Shown here piece by piece: positions 1 through 6,258 of a stretch of DNA of 11,678 nt. A program made the translations under genes and the position numbers. The notes under the pieces are model-generated. The model was not told the DNA's origin and ran no database searches. It saw only the letters and a list, made by a program, of their open reading frames with translations. Numbering within the stretch: the stretch's first letter is position 1; each line of letters begins with the position of its first letter. This DNA is from GWF2-50-93 sp041666985. GTDB taxonomy: Bacteria; Verrucomicrobiota; Lentisphaeria; Victivallales; GWF2-50-93. The stretch covers positions 1 through 11,678 of the forward strand of contig JBAYFV010000090.1 of NCBI GenBank assembly GCA_041666985.1, given 5' to 3'.

Positions 1-1
1 A

Positions 2-1081
2 GGTGTCGAGAACAAGACAGGTGAAACGCTGACAGTGTCAAATCCGTCGGCCGGAACCTGGTACTTCCTGCTTTACGGATACTCCGCCTATACCGACGTG
101 ACCCTGACTGTGAACTATTATTCGGTGACCGACATCGTACTCACACAGGTGCCAGTGAATGACATGGATGCCCCGTTCCCGGCCAACTTCAAGGGAAGAG
201 TTGTCGATGAGACAGGCGTAACCGGCATAGTCGGCCTGAGCATCTTGGCCAGAAATCCGATCACCGGAATAACAAGCTGGCTTCCGGCAAAGACCGGTGC
301 TTCCGGAATATTCACGTTTTCCGATGTCATCAGCACTGAAGGGGAACACACATTCGACTTTTTCTTCACCAAAATGCCTGATACGGCAAAGGGAACGGCG
401 AGCCACACGGTATTCACAAAAAATACCAGCCTCTATACGTCTGAGTTTGACTTCTCGGCGTATCTGAGGGGGACTCCGGTGGAGCTCAATGCCACTGACA
501 CCTTGGGAATGCAGGCATTCCTTAACACAAGCAACGGCTGGGATGATGAAGCCATAAATCCCGATTACCGGAAAATGTGGATTGACAAGACGATTGGAAC
601 GGTTCAGGGTGACACTGCTCTTCTCGATAAGCTAGATGAAGGGCTTTACCTGTTCCTTTACGGAGTTGAAGGCGCAGGCGCCGGCAATGATACGGCCACT
701 GCCTCCGGTGTTCCTGTTTCCGGACTGTCGCCTGTCCCGTTCATCGTCCATGTGGACGATGCGGATAAGGCATCCGTGCTTGCCAACCTCCAGCTCATGG
801 GTGTCATTGACGGTACGACTGAAGCTGAGATTGTTGCAGGGAAAGCAGGAGTGATTGCGATTGCCTCCTTCAGCGACACCGACGGGAACAAGGATATTTC
901 ACTGAGCGCCTCTGAACAGTTGACCCTTCTTTCGAATATCGCTAAAAATGTTTCAGTGAACCCCGGAGCTGACGGGAAATATTCGGACGTTATCACAAAA
1001 GCGGTTGAGGTCACCGTCGGAGACAGAAAAATAAATGTGATCACCTCGTCGTTTGTCCCGGATACAACAGATACAAGGTGA
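2..1081 (+). CDS. Secreted protein with PPC domain, C-terminal part (5' truncated by window edge)
   Basis: The reading frame is open to the left edge, so this is the last ~360 residues of a larger protein; the GTG at 35 is only the first possible internal start. The first ~40 residues are the end of a pre-peptidase C-terminal (PPC) beta-sandwich, recognised by NPSAGTWYFLLYGYSAY followed by a TLTVNYY strand; such domains sit at the ends of secreted peptidases and other exported proteins. Next comes a stretch like a carboxypeptidase-regulatory beta-sandwich (FKGRVVDETGVTGIVGLSI to about STEGEHTFDF, nucleotides ~185-360). The remainder has no family I recognise. An acidic loop DTDGNKDISL (from nucleotide 875) resembles a calcium-binding EF-hand-like loop, but with Lys in place of the usual Gly at loop position 6. 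It ends 26 bp from the convergent polymerase gene. The catalytic part, if any, lies outside the window. Export is inferred from the domains. Confidence 0.8.
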   Translation, partial: GVENKTGETLTVSNPSAGTWYFLLYGYSAYTDVTLTVNYYSVTDIVLTQVPVNDMDAPFPANFKGRVVDETGVTGIVGLSILARNPITGITSWLPAKTGASGIFTFSDVISTEGEHTFDFFFTKMPDTAKGTASHTVFTKNTSLYTSEFDFSAYLRGTPVELNATDTLGMQAFLNTSNGWDDEAINPDYRKMWIDKTIGTVQGDTALLDKLDEGLYLFLYGVEGAGAGNDTATASGVPVSGLSPVPFIVHVDDADKASVLANLQLMGVIDGTTEAEIVAGKAGVIAIASFSDTDGNKDISLSASEQLTLLSNIAKNVSVNPGADGKYSDVITKAVEVTVGDRKINVITSSFVPDTTDTR

Positions 1082-1107
1082 AAAAGATTTAAAGCAAGGA
1101 AATGTCT

Positions 1108-3348
1108 TTACAGTCCGAGTCCGGGTTCGTCATCGTGTTCTGATTTGGATTTTGGAATGAAGGGGGAGAATTTTTTATGGAGATCATCGAGCTTGGCAAG
1201 GTAGTACAGGGTGTTTTCGTTCCGGGCCGACGGTGAGGATGGTGCGTCTTTCAGGAGACATGAGTTGTCAACCACGGATACGTTTTTCTTTGTCCCGGTC
1301 ACATAAAATGACACCTGGTCGCCGGCGCGGTAATCCCGTCCCGACCTGATTGCAAGCTCGTAGGCTGCACTTCGTTTCCCTCCGCCCTCCGCAATCCCCC
1401 TCCTGTATGAATCGAGGGAATCCTGGAGAGTCTCGGATTTTGCGAACTTCGCAACCGGCCATTTCCCCTCCTCAATTGCGGTGCGGAATTCAGATGTCAT
1501 TTTTTCTATTGAAACGAAATCCTCCTTAAGCAGATATTTGATCAGCTTCCTCATGTATTCGCGCTGGAACGGTTCGAGTCCGCGCGATTTCAGCGCCGCG
1601 CCTGTTATGGACATCTCGCCGTCCTTGGAAAGGACTGCGTAATTTTTGCTTTTATAGCAGAACATCGAAGGATAGACGGAGTCAAGTTCGACCTCGATGC
1701 CTTTCGGAAGCGTCTTCTGAATCCGGTCTTTCATGGCATCGGGATCTTTTACGCCGGCGGGAGGCTGGAAATAAATGCCGTCGGTGTCAATCTCAATCAC
1801 GTTGGCCTTGCTGTCCTTCAGGAATTTCACCATTGAACCGAGAATGCCCCTGCCGCTTCCCGTGACACATTCCGCCATCGTGTAATCGTTGAATGTCCCC
1901 TGCGAAAAACCGAGATAGCCGTAGAAGGAGTTTATGAGGATCTTGAAAGTTGTCTGAAGCGAGTGAAAATAATCCCTTTCCTCTTTTGTCTTCGAAGACT
2001 TTTCCGCATCCTTGGCCATTAATCTGAAGTCACGCAGTCTCGTGAGAAACAAGGGGAATATCTTTAAACTGTCCCGACTGGGAACCCGGGATTCGGCGAG
2101 GATAATGGACGGGTAAAGGGAGCGGATGTCGCAGTGCCATACGTTTTCGAAGACGCCTGACATGAAGGCCTCAGTCAATGCTCCCGAAAAACTGCGGCTC
2201 GGTTCCGGAACCGGGATTGACTGTCCTTTTTCCAGGTATGCGGCAACGAGCATCGAATCAATCCTTGTCGCATTTCCGCGTACTGTGCAGTTCTGATACG
2301 AGCAGGGTATGAGCTGTGTCTGATAGAAATAGCTTGGTGAAAGTATTTCCGCGATTGCGCGTGTTTCCCTCACATCGTCAAGGGCGTATTTTTTCAGGTG
2401 TTCGCGGTTTTCATGGAACATCCGGCAGATTTCGCCGCCCTCGATGTAGGTTCTGTCTTTGGCGGCTACGCCGAAGTGTTTTGCAATGGATTTGAGTCCG
2501 TAATCTTCGAGTTCGCGGTAGGTGACATCATAAAACTGAGCAAGGAAATAAGTGTCGATGATGTGGCGTCCGTAAATGTCGTATCTGGTGTAGTTTATGG
2601 TGCGTTCCGCGATGGAGATCCTTGAATGGCGGCTGGCGGTTGCGCTCCCGTCGCGGCCGAGGTCGAGTTTGACTTTGTGCCGTTTTGCCCGCGCCTGTAT
2701 GAACGGGAGATCAAAACGGAAAATGTTGTGCCCCTCAATTATATCGGGATCGCGCCCGTTTACCGTCTCAACGAATTTTTCCAGGAGTTCCTTTTCGGAA
2801 TAGGGCTCTTCGAGGACGAGGACTTTTTCCCAGCCGGTGTTGTCGCAGAAGCTTATCATCGCGATTTTGTCGCCTTCGCGTTCCGGATTCGGGAACTCGA
2901 ATCCCTCTGTCAGGAGAGTTTCAATGTCAAACTGAAGCCTGCGGGTATCGCTTAAGGTCATGTTCCTGAAAAGCCTGAACTGCTCGGAAGTAAGAAGCTG
3001 CTGGGTGTCGTCGTTGAAAAGCCTGAACGGTGCGGACGGGGAGGCCGGATTGAAACCTGTTGACTTCTTAATGAACTTGACCGCGCTCCCGTAATCGGCC
3101 GAGTCTGCGAATTTCGCAATGTAGCTGAATACGGCGTCGCCCCTGAGTTTGACGGTCTCGAAATCGAGATTTGATCCGTTCAGGATCGCCGGATTCGCAA
3201 GAAGCATGAACGGATGAAAAGGGATTTCCTTTTTCTCAAGCCTGTCGCCGTGGCGTATGAAAACGACCGCTTTCCCGTGTTCACCCGGTTCTGCGGCGAC
3301 GACACGGTCAAACTTTGAAGGAACAAGATTTTCCAGATTGAATTTCAT
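1108..3348 (-). CDS. Family B DNA polymerase with 3'-5' proofreading domain
   Basis: 746 residues, close to the length of bacterial Pol II-type family B enzymes. The exonuclease domain carries Exo I FDIET (Asp141, Glu143), Exo II GHNIFRFDLPF (Asp213) and Exo III YALDD (Tyr321, Asp325). The polymerase domain carries motif A DIRSLYPSII (Asp407), motif B KILINSFYGYLGF (Lys469, Tyr476), motif C IEIDTDGIYF (Asp521, Asp523) and the downstream KSKNYAVL lysine/tyrosine motif (~566-573). All catalytic acidic residues are present, so it should be an active proofreading polymerase, probably for repair or lesion bypass rather than main replication (inference). Motif C reads DTDG instead of the common DTDS. 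The ATG at 3348 has no clear Shine-Dalgarno sequence. It lies 74 bp behind queE on the same strand, with a hairpin repeat in the gap, so co-transcription is possible but not certain. It converges with the secreted-protein gene. Call is firm; whether it is the orthologue of E. coli polB is less sure. Confidence 0.95.
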   Translation of the reverse strand: MKFNLENLVPSKFDRVVAAEPGEHGKAVVFIRHGDRLEKKEIPFHPFMLLANPAILNGSNLDFETVKLRGDAVFSYIAKFADSADYGSAVKFIKKSTGFNPASPSAPFRLFNDDTQQLLTSEQFRLFRNMTLSDTRRLQFDIETLLTEGFEFPNPEREGDKIAMISFCDNTGWEKVLVLEEPYSEKELLEKFVETVNGRDPDIIEGHNIFRFDLPFIQARAKRHKVKLDLGRDGSATASRHSRISIAERTINYTRYDIYGRHIIDTYFLAQFYDVTYRELEDYGLKSIAKHFGVAAKDRTYIEGGEICRMFHENREHLKKYALDDVRETRAIAEILSPSYFYQTQLIPCSYQNCTVRGNATRIDSMLVAAYLEKGQSIPVPEPSRSFSGALTEAFMSGVFENVWHCDIRSLYPSIILAESRVPSRDSLKIFPLFLTRLRDFRLMAKDAEKSSKTKEERDYFHSLQTTFKILINSFYGYLGFSQGTFNDYTMAECVTGSGRGILGSMVKFLKDSKANVIEIDTDGIYFQPPAGVKDPDAMKDRIQKTLPKGIEVELDSVYPSMFCYKSKNYAVLSKDGEMSITGAALKSRGLEPFQREYMRKLIKYLLKEDFVSIEKMTSEFRTAIEEGKWPVAKFAKSETLQDSLDSYRRGIAEGGGKRSAAYELAIRSGRDYRAGDQVSFYVTGTKKNVSVVDNSCLLKDAPSSPSARNENTLYYLAKLDDLHKKFSPFIPKSKSEHDDEPGLGL

Positions 3349-3360
3349 GATGGATTTCGA

Positions 3361-3412
3361 CTAAAATTTTAATGGCATAAGACACACAGGCAAGATGCCT
3401 GTGCCACTAAAA
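3361..3412. repeat. Small hairpin repeat between queE and the polymerase gene
   Basis: A perfect 7-bp stem CACAGGC (3385-3391) / GCCTGTG (3397-3403) surrounds the loop AAGAT. A wider TGGCA (3373-3377) / TGCCA (3402-3406) pair forms an alternative outer stem. CTAAAA occurs directly on both sides (3361-3366 and 3407-3412), which could be a small target duplication. No T-tract follows the stem, so a classical terminator is unlikely. The form suggests a dispersed palindromic repeat; copies elsewhere in the genome cannot be seen here. Confidence 0.55.
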
Positions 3413-3422
3413 CCGGAAATGT

Positions 3423-4073
3423 TCAGACCCCCCTGGCGGACGGTTCCCATATGTATTTGTGGAGCTGGAGCTGAAGTCTTCCGGGACTTTTATGTTTAAT
3501 CATGAGTTCTGCGAGTTTCGCAGCCGGGAATTTGCCGAAGACCGGGCTGAACAGTATATTCCGTGTCTTCTTCAGTATTCCGAATTTTTTGATTTTGTCC
3601 GTCGCATACAGGAAATCATTTTCATCCGAGATCACGAATTTTACCTCGTCAAAAGGTTTCAGGCAGTCGAAATTTGACAGGAGCATTTTATCGGATTCTC
3701 CGCTTGAAGGGCATTTGCAGTCGATAATCCTTATTGTTCCCGGGGGAAGAATGTCCACCGGCTGAGTTCCGTTTGTTTCAACCATCACGATCAACCCGGC
3801 TTCCTGGAGTTTTTCACACAGTATTGGGACCCGGTGCTGGAGAAGCGGCTCTCCCCCTGTGATTTCAACTATCGGCACTCCCGCCTTTTTTGCAAGGGAC
3901 ACAAGATTGCATAATGACATCTCGGTGCCGGATTCGGGGGTTTTCGCATATTGCGTGTCGCAGTATGAACAGTTGAGATTGCATCCGGAGAGCCTTATGA
4001 AAAAGCAGATCTTCCCCGCATGGGTGGATTCCCCCTGGATGCTTGTGAACGTCTCAAAAACCTTAAGTTTCAT
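3423..4073 (-). CDS. queE: 7-carboxy-7-deazaguanine synthase QueE (radical SAM)
   Basis: QueE turns 6-carboxy-5,6,7,8-tetrahydropterin into 7-carboxy-7-deazaguanine on the way to preQ0 and queuosine, using a [4Fe-4S] cluster and S-adenosylmethionine. The protein shows the QueE opening FTSIQGES, then FIRLSGCNLNCSYCDT with the CxxxCxxC cluster cysteines (Cys31, Cys35, Cys38 from the start used here), and the SAM-binding ITGGEPLL motif (~71-78). At 216 residues it has the usual size. I chose the ATG at 4073 because GGAG lies 9 bases upstream and the protein then starts MKLKVFETF, as QueE proteins normally do. The frame has an earlier ATG at 4106 that would overlap queD by 44 bp and add 11 residues without homology character. 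With the chosen start it overlaps the end of queD by 11 bp, so the two are surely co-translated. Cytoplasmic. Confidence 0.95.
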   Translation of the reverse strand: MKLKVFETFTSIQGESTHAGKICFFIRLSGCNLNCSYCDTQYAKTPESGTEMSLCNLVSLAKKAGVPIVEITGGEPLLQHRVPILCEKLQEAGLIVMVETNGTQPVDILPPGTIRIIDCKCPSSGESDKMLLSNFDCLKPFDEVKFVISDENDFLYATDKIKKFGILKKTRNILFSPVFGKFPAAKLAELMIKHKSPGRLQLQLHKYIWEPSARGV

Positions 4074-4434
4074 AGTAGGTGGCTCCGGTATCATTTGATT
4101 CGGCAACTCTCACCCTGGACACTTTTACCCTGTTGTCGTTCAATTTTGCGGAAAGCCTGTCGTATATGAATCTTGCAATACATTCGCTTGTCGGATTCGG
4201 GGAGCAGATGATGTTCAGATCGTTCAGGTTCGAGTGATCCAGCTTTGCGAGTACGGCGTCAAGTTCCGTTTTCAGTTTCCGGAAGTCTACCGCGATCCCT
4301 ATCTTGTCGAGCTTTTCCGACTTGACGGTTACCGTCACAGTCCAGTTATGACCGTGAAGCGATGCGCAGTTCCCCTTGTATCCTTTGAGCTTGTGGGCTG
4401 CGGAAAATTCTCTTCTGATATCTACTTCAAACAT
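4063..4434 (-). CDS. queD: 6-carboxytetrahydropterin synthase QueD
   Basis: QueD converts 7,8-dihydroneopterin triphosphate to 6-carboxytetrahydropterin, the substrate of QueE encoded next to it. The 123-residue protein has the compact 6-pyruvoyl-tetrahydropterin synthase fold signature: zinc-binding His14, His27 and His29 (in FSAAHKL and LHGHNW), catalytic Cys23, the LDHSNLND motif with Asp66 and His67, the PTSE segment (82-84) for pterin contact, and a late glutamate (Glu112) in RVAES. AGGGA lies about 7 bases before the ATG. Its stop codon lies inside queE (11-bp overlap), and the upstream secreted-protein gene ends 36 bp before it, all on the minus strand. No queC or folE is in the window, so the rest of the pathway must lie elsewhere. 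No preQ1 riboswitch was recognised upstream of the unit. Confidence 0.96.
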   Translation of the reverse strand: MFEVDIRREFSAAHKLKGYKGNCASLHGHNWTVTVTVKSEKLDKIGIAVDFRKLKTELDAVLAKLDHSNLNDLNIICSPNPTSECIARFIYDRLSAKLNDNRVKVSRVRVAESNDTGATYYET

Positions 4435-4470
4435 TTTATTTTCCCTTGTTATCTTGAATTTCGGGGAACT

Positions 4471-5184
4471 TTACGGTTTAGCGGGTTTGGGTTGTGTCTT
4501 TGCATCTTTGACATCCGTTCCGGTCGCTGTTTCAGCCTTCGCCTCAGGTTTTATTTCAGGCTTGATCTCAATTTCGGCTTCGGGTTTTGGAGTTTCCTCC
4601 TTTACAGGATCAATCCCGATGATTCCGTCGGCCGGAATCTTTGAAGGAGGGGTGAAAGGCCTGCGTATTTCCACAAAAGGAAGGAGGACGTCTTCGGATA
4701 TGCTCTTGTTGAGGTTGAAATGCAAGACGTATTCACACTTTTCGTTGAAAGCGGGAAGCTCGACTTTAAAAAGAAGGGTGTACGGCTTGTCCGGACTGGT
4801 GCTTGCCAGTTCCCATTTCTGGGAGTCGAACACATCTTCACCCTCGCGGACGCCTATGCATTTGAATTTGGTTTTCCTTTTGTTGACAAGGGAATAATCA
4901 TGGACGCTTATGCTCCTGCCCGGATCAAGTTTCACAACAACCGACGCATGTGCCACATCTGAAGTGACTCTTGATGCGGGTTCAAATGGGCTGACATTTA
5001 TGACCTTTACGGGAATTGCGGGGTTTTCGGGAAGAAGTTCGGCCGACAGGATTGTTCCCGAATGGAAACGAAAGCCGGGTGTTTTTTTCTTTTCAGGATC
5101 GGCTTCCTGTGAGAAAAGGGCTGCCGCAGTCAGGAGCAGGACGATCGCAAAACAAAATCTTGTGGTGTTCTTCATGTTTTTCAT
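4471..5184 (-). CDS. Secreted protein of unknown function with Pro/Glu/Lys-rich tail
   Basis: 237 residues that I do not recognise as a known family. The start has a Sec-type signal peptide: Lys/Arg-containing residues 1-9, a hydrophobic core FCFAIVLLLTAAALF (10-24), and likely cleavage near residue 25. Residues ~36-185 look like alternating beta-strands, possibly one or two sandwich domains. Residues ~196-237 are low complexity, rich in Pro, Glu and Lys (PEAEIEIKPEIKPEAKAE and on), suggesting an extended periplasmic or surface linker. No lipobox and no other membrane segment is seen. Two starts compete: ATG 5184, and ATG 5175, which has GGAAG 9 bases upstream and is the better placed of the two; the difference is three residues. 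It is first in the minus-strand run with queD, queE and the polymerase (36-bp gap to queD). A functional link to preQ0 synthesis is not evident. Confidence 0.8.
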   Translation of the reverse strand: MKNMKNTTRFCFAIVLLLTAAALFSQEADPEKKKTPGFRFHSGTILSAELLPENPAIPVKVINVSPFEPASRVTSDVAHASVVVKLDPGRSISVHDYSLVNKRKTKFKCIGVREGEDVFDSQKWELASTSPDKPYTLLFKVELPAFNEKCEYVLHFNLNKSISEDVLLPFVEIRRPFTPPSKIPADGIIGIDPVKEETPKPEAEIEIKPEIKPEAKAETATGTDVKDAKTQPKPAKP

Positions 5185-5201
5185 CTTCCAAAATTTCCCA
5201 T

Positions 5202-5229
5202 AACATAGTTCAGTTTGCAGTTAAAACAA
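5202..5229 (-). promoter_or_regulatory. Weak candidate promoter for the secreted protein-queD-queE unit
   Basis: On the minus strand TTGTTT (5224-5229) and TATGTT (5202-5207) lie 16 bp apart just before the first gene of the unit. Match to the sigma70 consensus is poor (3/6 and 4/6). The region is very A/T-rich, so such matches arise easily by chance; position is the main support. Confidence 0.2.
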
Positions 5230-5370
5230 AATCCTCTTCGAGGAATTTATATTTTAAGCCAACAGTCTTAATACATGGGTTAAAATTTAACGCTGAAAGC
5301 ATATGGTGATAAACCTGTGGTTTTAACCATAAGGTATTATAGTCGAGGTAATTTCAAAATTGCCGAATTC

Positions 5371-5436
5371 AAGGTAGGGATGGCTCTCCGAGCCGTCCGT
5401 TCTGAGGCGGCGGTTTCGGAGAAACCGCCCTACCTT
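5371..5436. repeat. Composite inverted repeat (BIME/MITE-like) of two hairpin units
   Basis: The 66-bp element is bounded by perfect 9-bp inverted ends AAGGTAGGG (5371-5379) and CCCTACCTT (5428-5436). Inside are two hairpins: 5378-5386 with 5390-5398 (9 bp including one G-T pair, loop TCC), and GGCGGTTTC 5409-5417 with GAAACCGCC 5421-5429 (9 bp, loop GGA). Read inward from each end, both halves follow the pattern AAGGTAGGG, then GG(C/T)T..TCCGA..CC, so they are diverged copies of one unit in opposite orientation, with paired changes that keep the stems. TCGAGGTA and AATTTCAAA occur on both sides (from 5343, and within 5436-5456), as an imperfect flanking duplication. No coding frame is present. 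Confidence 0.75.
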
Positions 5437-5475
5437 CGAGGTATAGGAATTTCAAAGTTTATGAATATCCAATGG

Positions 5476-5537
5476 TAATTCAAATTCCAATTTCCAAATT
5501 CCAAAGCACAAACAAACAAATGAAGAAAAATTCCAAA
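5476..5537. repeat. A/T-rich array of AATTCCA-like words
   Basis: The words AATTCA, AATTCCA, ATTTCCA, AATTCCA and later AATTCCA recur in a short stretch, with a CACAAACAAACAAATG run between them. It is neither coding nor a CRISPR, since there are no spacers of constant length. It looks like simple-sequence or degenerate repeat DNA next to the two hairpin elements. Confidence 0.5.
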
Positions 5538-5547
5538 CTAATAAAAA

Positions 5548-5621
5548 AACATGCCTTGCGGCATTGACTACGAACAAATTAAGATTCGTTTTTGTTGGTA
5601 GTTAAGCCCGCAAGGGCTGTT
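5548..5621. repeat. Second composite inverted repeat with paired small hairpins (REP-pair-like)
   Basis: Two 31-base arms (5548-5578 and the reverse complement of 5591-5621) match at 25 positions around a 12-bp centre. Each arm holds its own 5-bp hairpin: ATGCC-TTGC-GGCAT (5551-5564) and AGCCC-GCAA-GGGCT (5605-5618). Most arm differences fall in matched stem positions, so each stem stays paired while the loop word TTGC (GCAA on the other strand) is kept. After each hairpin comes a conserved tail (TTGACTACGAACAAA against TTAACTACCAACAAA). This is the layout of an inverted REP pair, although the family is not one I can name. Confidence 0.7.
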
Positions 5622-5655
5622 CTTTTCTTTGTTTTATGAATCTGTTTGAAATATT

Positions 5656-5685
5656 GTTTTTCATTCAGGCTTTTGAATGAAAAAC
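5656..5685 (-). terminator. 12-bp perfect hairpin just after the exonuclease gene
   Basis: GTTTTTCATTCA (5656-5667) pairs perfectly with TGAATGAAAAAC (5674-5685) around a 6-base loop. It begins 3 bp beyond the stop codon of the exonuclease gene, at the end of the three-gene minus-strand unit. The stem is A/T-rich and no long T-run follows, so it may be a weak terminator or an mRNA 3'-end stabiliser rather than a textbook intrinsic terminator. Confidence 0.5.
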
Positions 5686-5688
5686 TGA

Positions 5689-6258
5689 TTACCTGTTGTT
5701 CGCGTCAAGCAGGCGCTGCATGGACATTCCGAATATTTCAAGTGTCCATTCCACGTCGGTGAAGGCGCGGTGGGCCTGTCCGTCTCCGGTGCCGAGACTG
5801 AAATGGCGCTGGAGATTTTGGAGGCTGTAGCTGGGAAGGCCCGGATATGCGTGTTTGATTATGGCAATCGAATCCATGGTCTTGCCTTTCCATAAGGCGA
5901 TGCCGTGTCGGCTCAGGCTCTCCTGCAGGAAAGAGAGGTCGAATCTCCCGTTGTGTGCGACGAGGGTGCTGTCTTCGGCGAATGACATGAACTCCTTGCC
6001 GACACTTGAGAATGATGGCGATTTTTCCACCATCGTGTTGCTTATCCGGTGTATGCGTATGACTTCGTCGGGAATCCTGATTCCCGGGTTTAGGAGTGAA
6101 TGGAAGCGTGAATGGAAGCCGTCAATGTCCACCCTGATCGCCGCAATCTCGACTATCCTGTCACATACCGGAGACATGCCGGTAGTCTCCACGTCAAACA
6201 CCGTGAACGGTCCGAGTTCATGCCATTTTGAGGGATTCATATTACAATCTTTTCCCAT
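5689..6258 (-). CDS. DEDDh 3'-5' exonuclease (DnaQ / Pol III epsilon-like)
   Basis: A stand-alone RNase-T/DnaQ-fold exonuclease of 189 residues with the start chosen. Exo I is FTVFDVETTG (Asp22, Glu24), Exo II is VAHNGRFDLSFL (Asp107), and Exo III is AHRAFTDV (His163, Asp168), giving the full DEDDh metal-binding set. It should remove nucleotides from 3' ends, in proofreading or repair; no polymerase, helicase or GIY-YIG domain is fused to it. Starts: a TTG at 6303 would overlap the hydrolase gene by 62 bp and is unlikely. ATG 6258 has GGGAGG three bases before it (close, but the strongest signal) and overlaps the hydrolase gene by 17 bp. ATG 6240 has no good site but gives no overlap. It is last in a unit behind GH20 and the lipoprotein hydrolase, an odd partner for a glycan locus, and may simply ride on that transcript. 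Confidence 0.92.
   Translation of the reverse strand: MGKDCNMNPSKWHELGPFTVFDVETTGMSPVCDRIVEIAAIRVDIDGFHSRFHSLLNPGIRIPDEVIRIHRISNTMVEKSPSFSSVGKEFMSFAEDSTLVAHNGRFDLSFLQESLSRHGIALWKGKTMDSIAIIKHAYPGLPSYSLQNLQRHFSLGTGDGQAHRAFTDVEWTLEIFGMSMQRLLDANNR

Larger units (their letters stand above)
5185..5688. other. 504-bp gene-free region rich in repeats
   Basis: No convincing reading frame, tRNA or riboswitch was seen. From left to right it holds A/T-rich DNA with a weak promoter for the left-hand unit, a GGTTTTAACC palindrome near 5319-5328, the 66-bp composite inverted element, the AATTCCA-type array, the second composite element, and the hairpin behind the exonuclease gene. The stretch separates two minus-strand transcription units and seems to be a landing zone for dispersed repeats. 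Confidence 0.7.

Noticed and set aside
1082..1107. Bidirectional terminator between the convergent genes
   Set aside because: Only a very weak AAAG/CTTT pairing is seen in the 26-bp gap, near a short T-run; this does not support a terminator call.
2398..2955. Open frames on the plus strand opposite the polymerase gene
   Set aside because: They lie wholly within the exonuclease-domain coding region of the polymerase, show no family motifs, and are explained by antisense frames of a G/C-rich gene.
4376..5309. Plus-strand frames opposite the secreted protein gene, one reaching into the gap
   Set aside because: The minus frame has a signal peptide, a good start and operon context; the plus frames have none of these.
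5185..5340. Possible preQ1 riboswitch before the queDE unit
   Set aside because: The leader is A/T-rich and contains small palindromes, but I could not find the short stem plus C-rich loop and A-rich tail that define preQ1 aptamers, and the first gene is not a queuosine gene.
5461..5540. CRISPR array
   Set aside because: The repeated words are 7 bases or less and unevenly spaced, without spacers of constant size and without cas genes.
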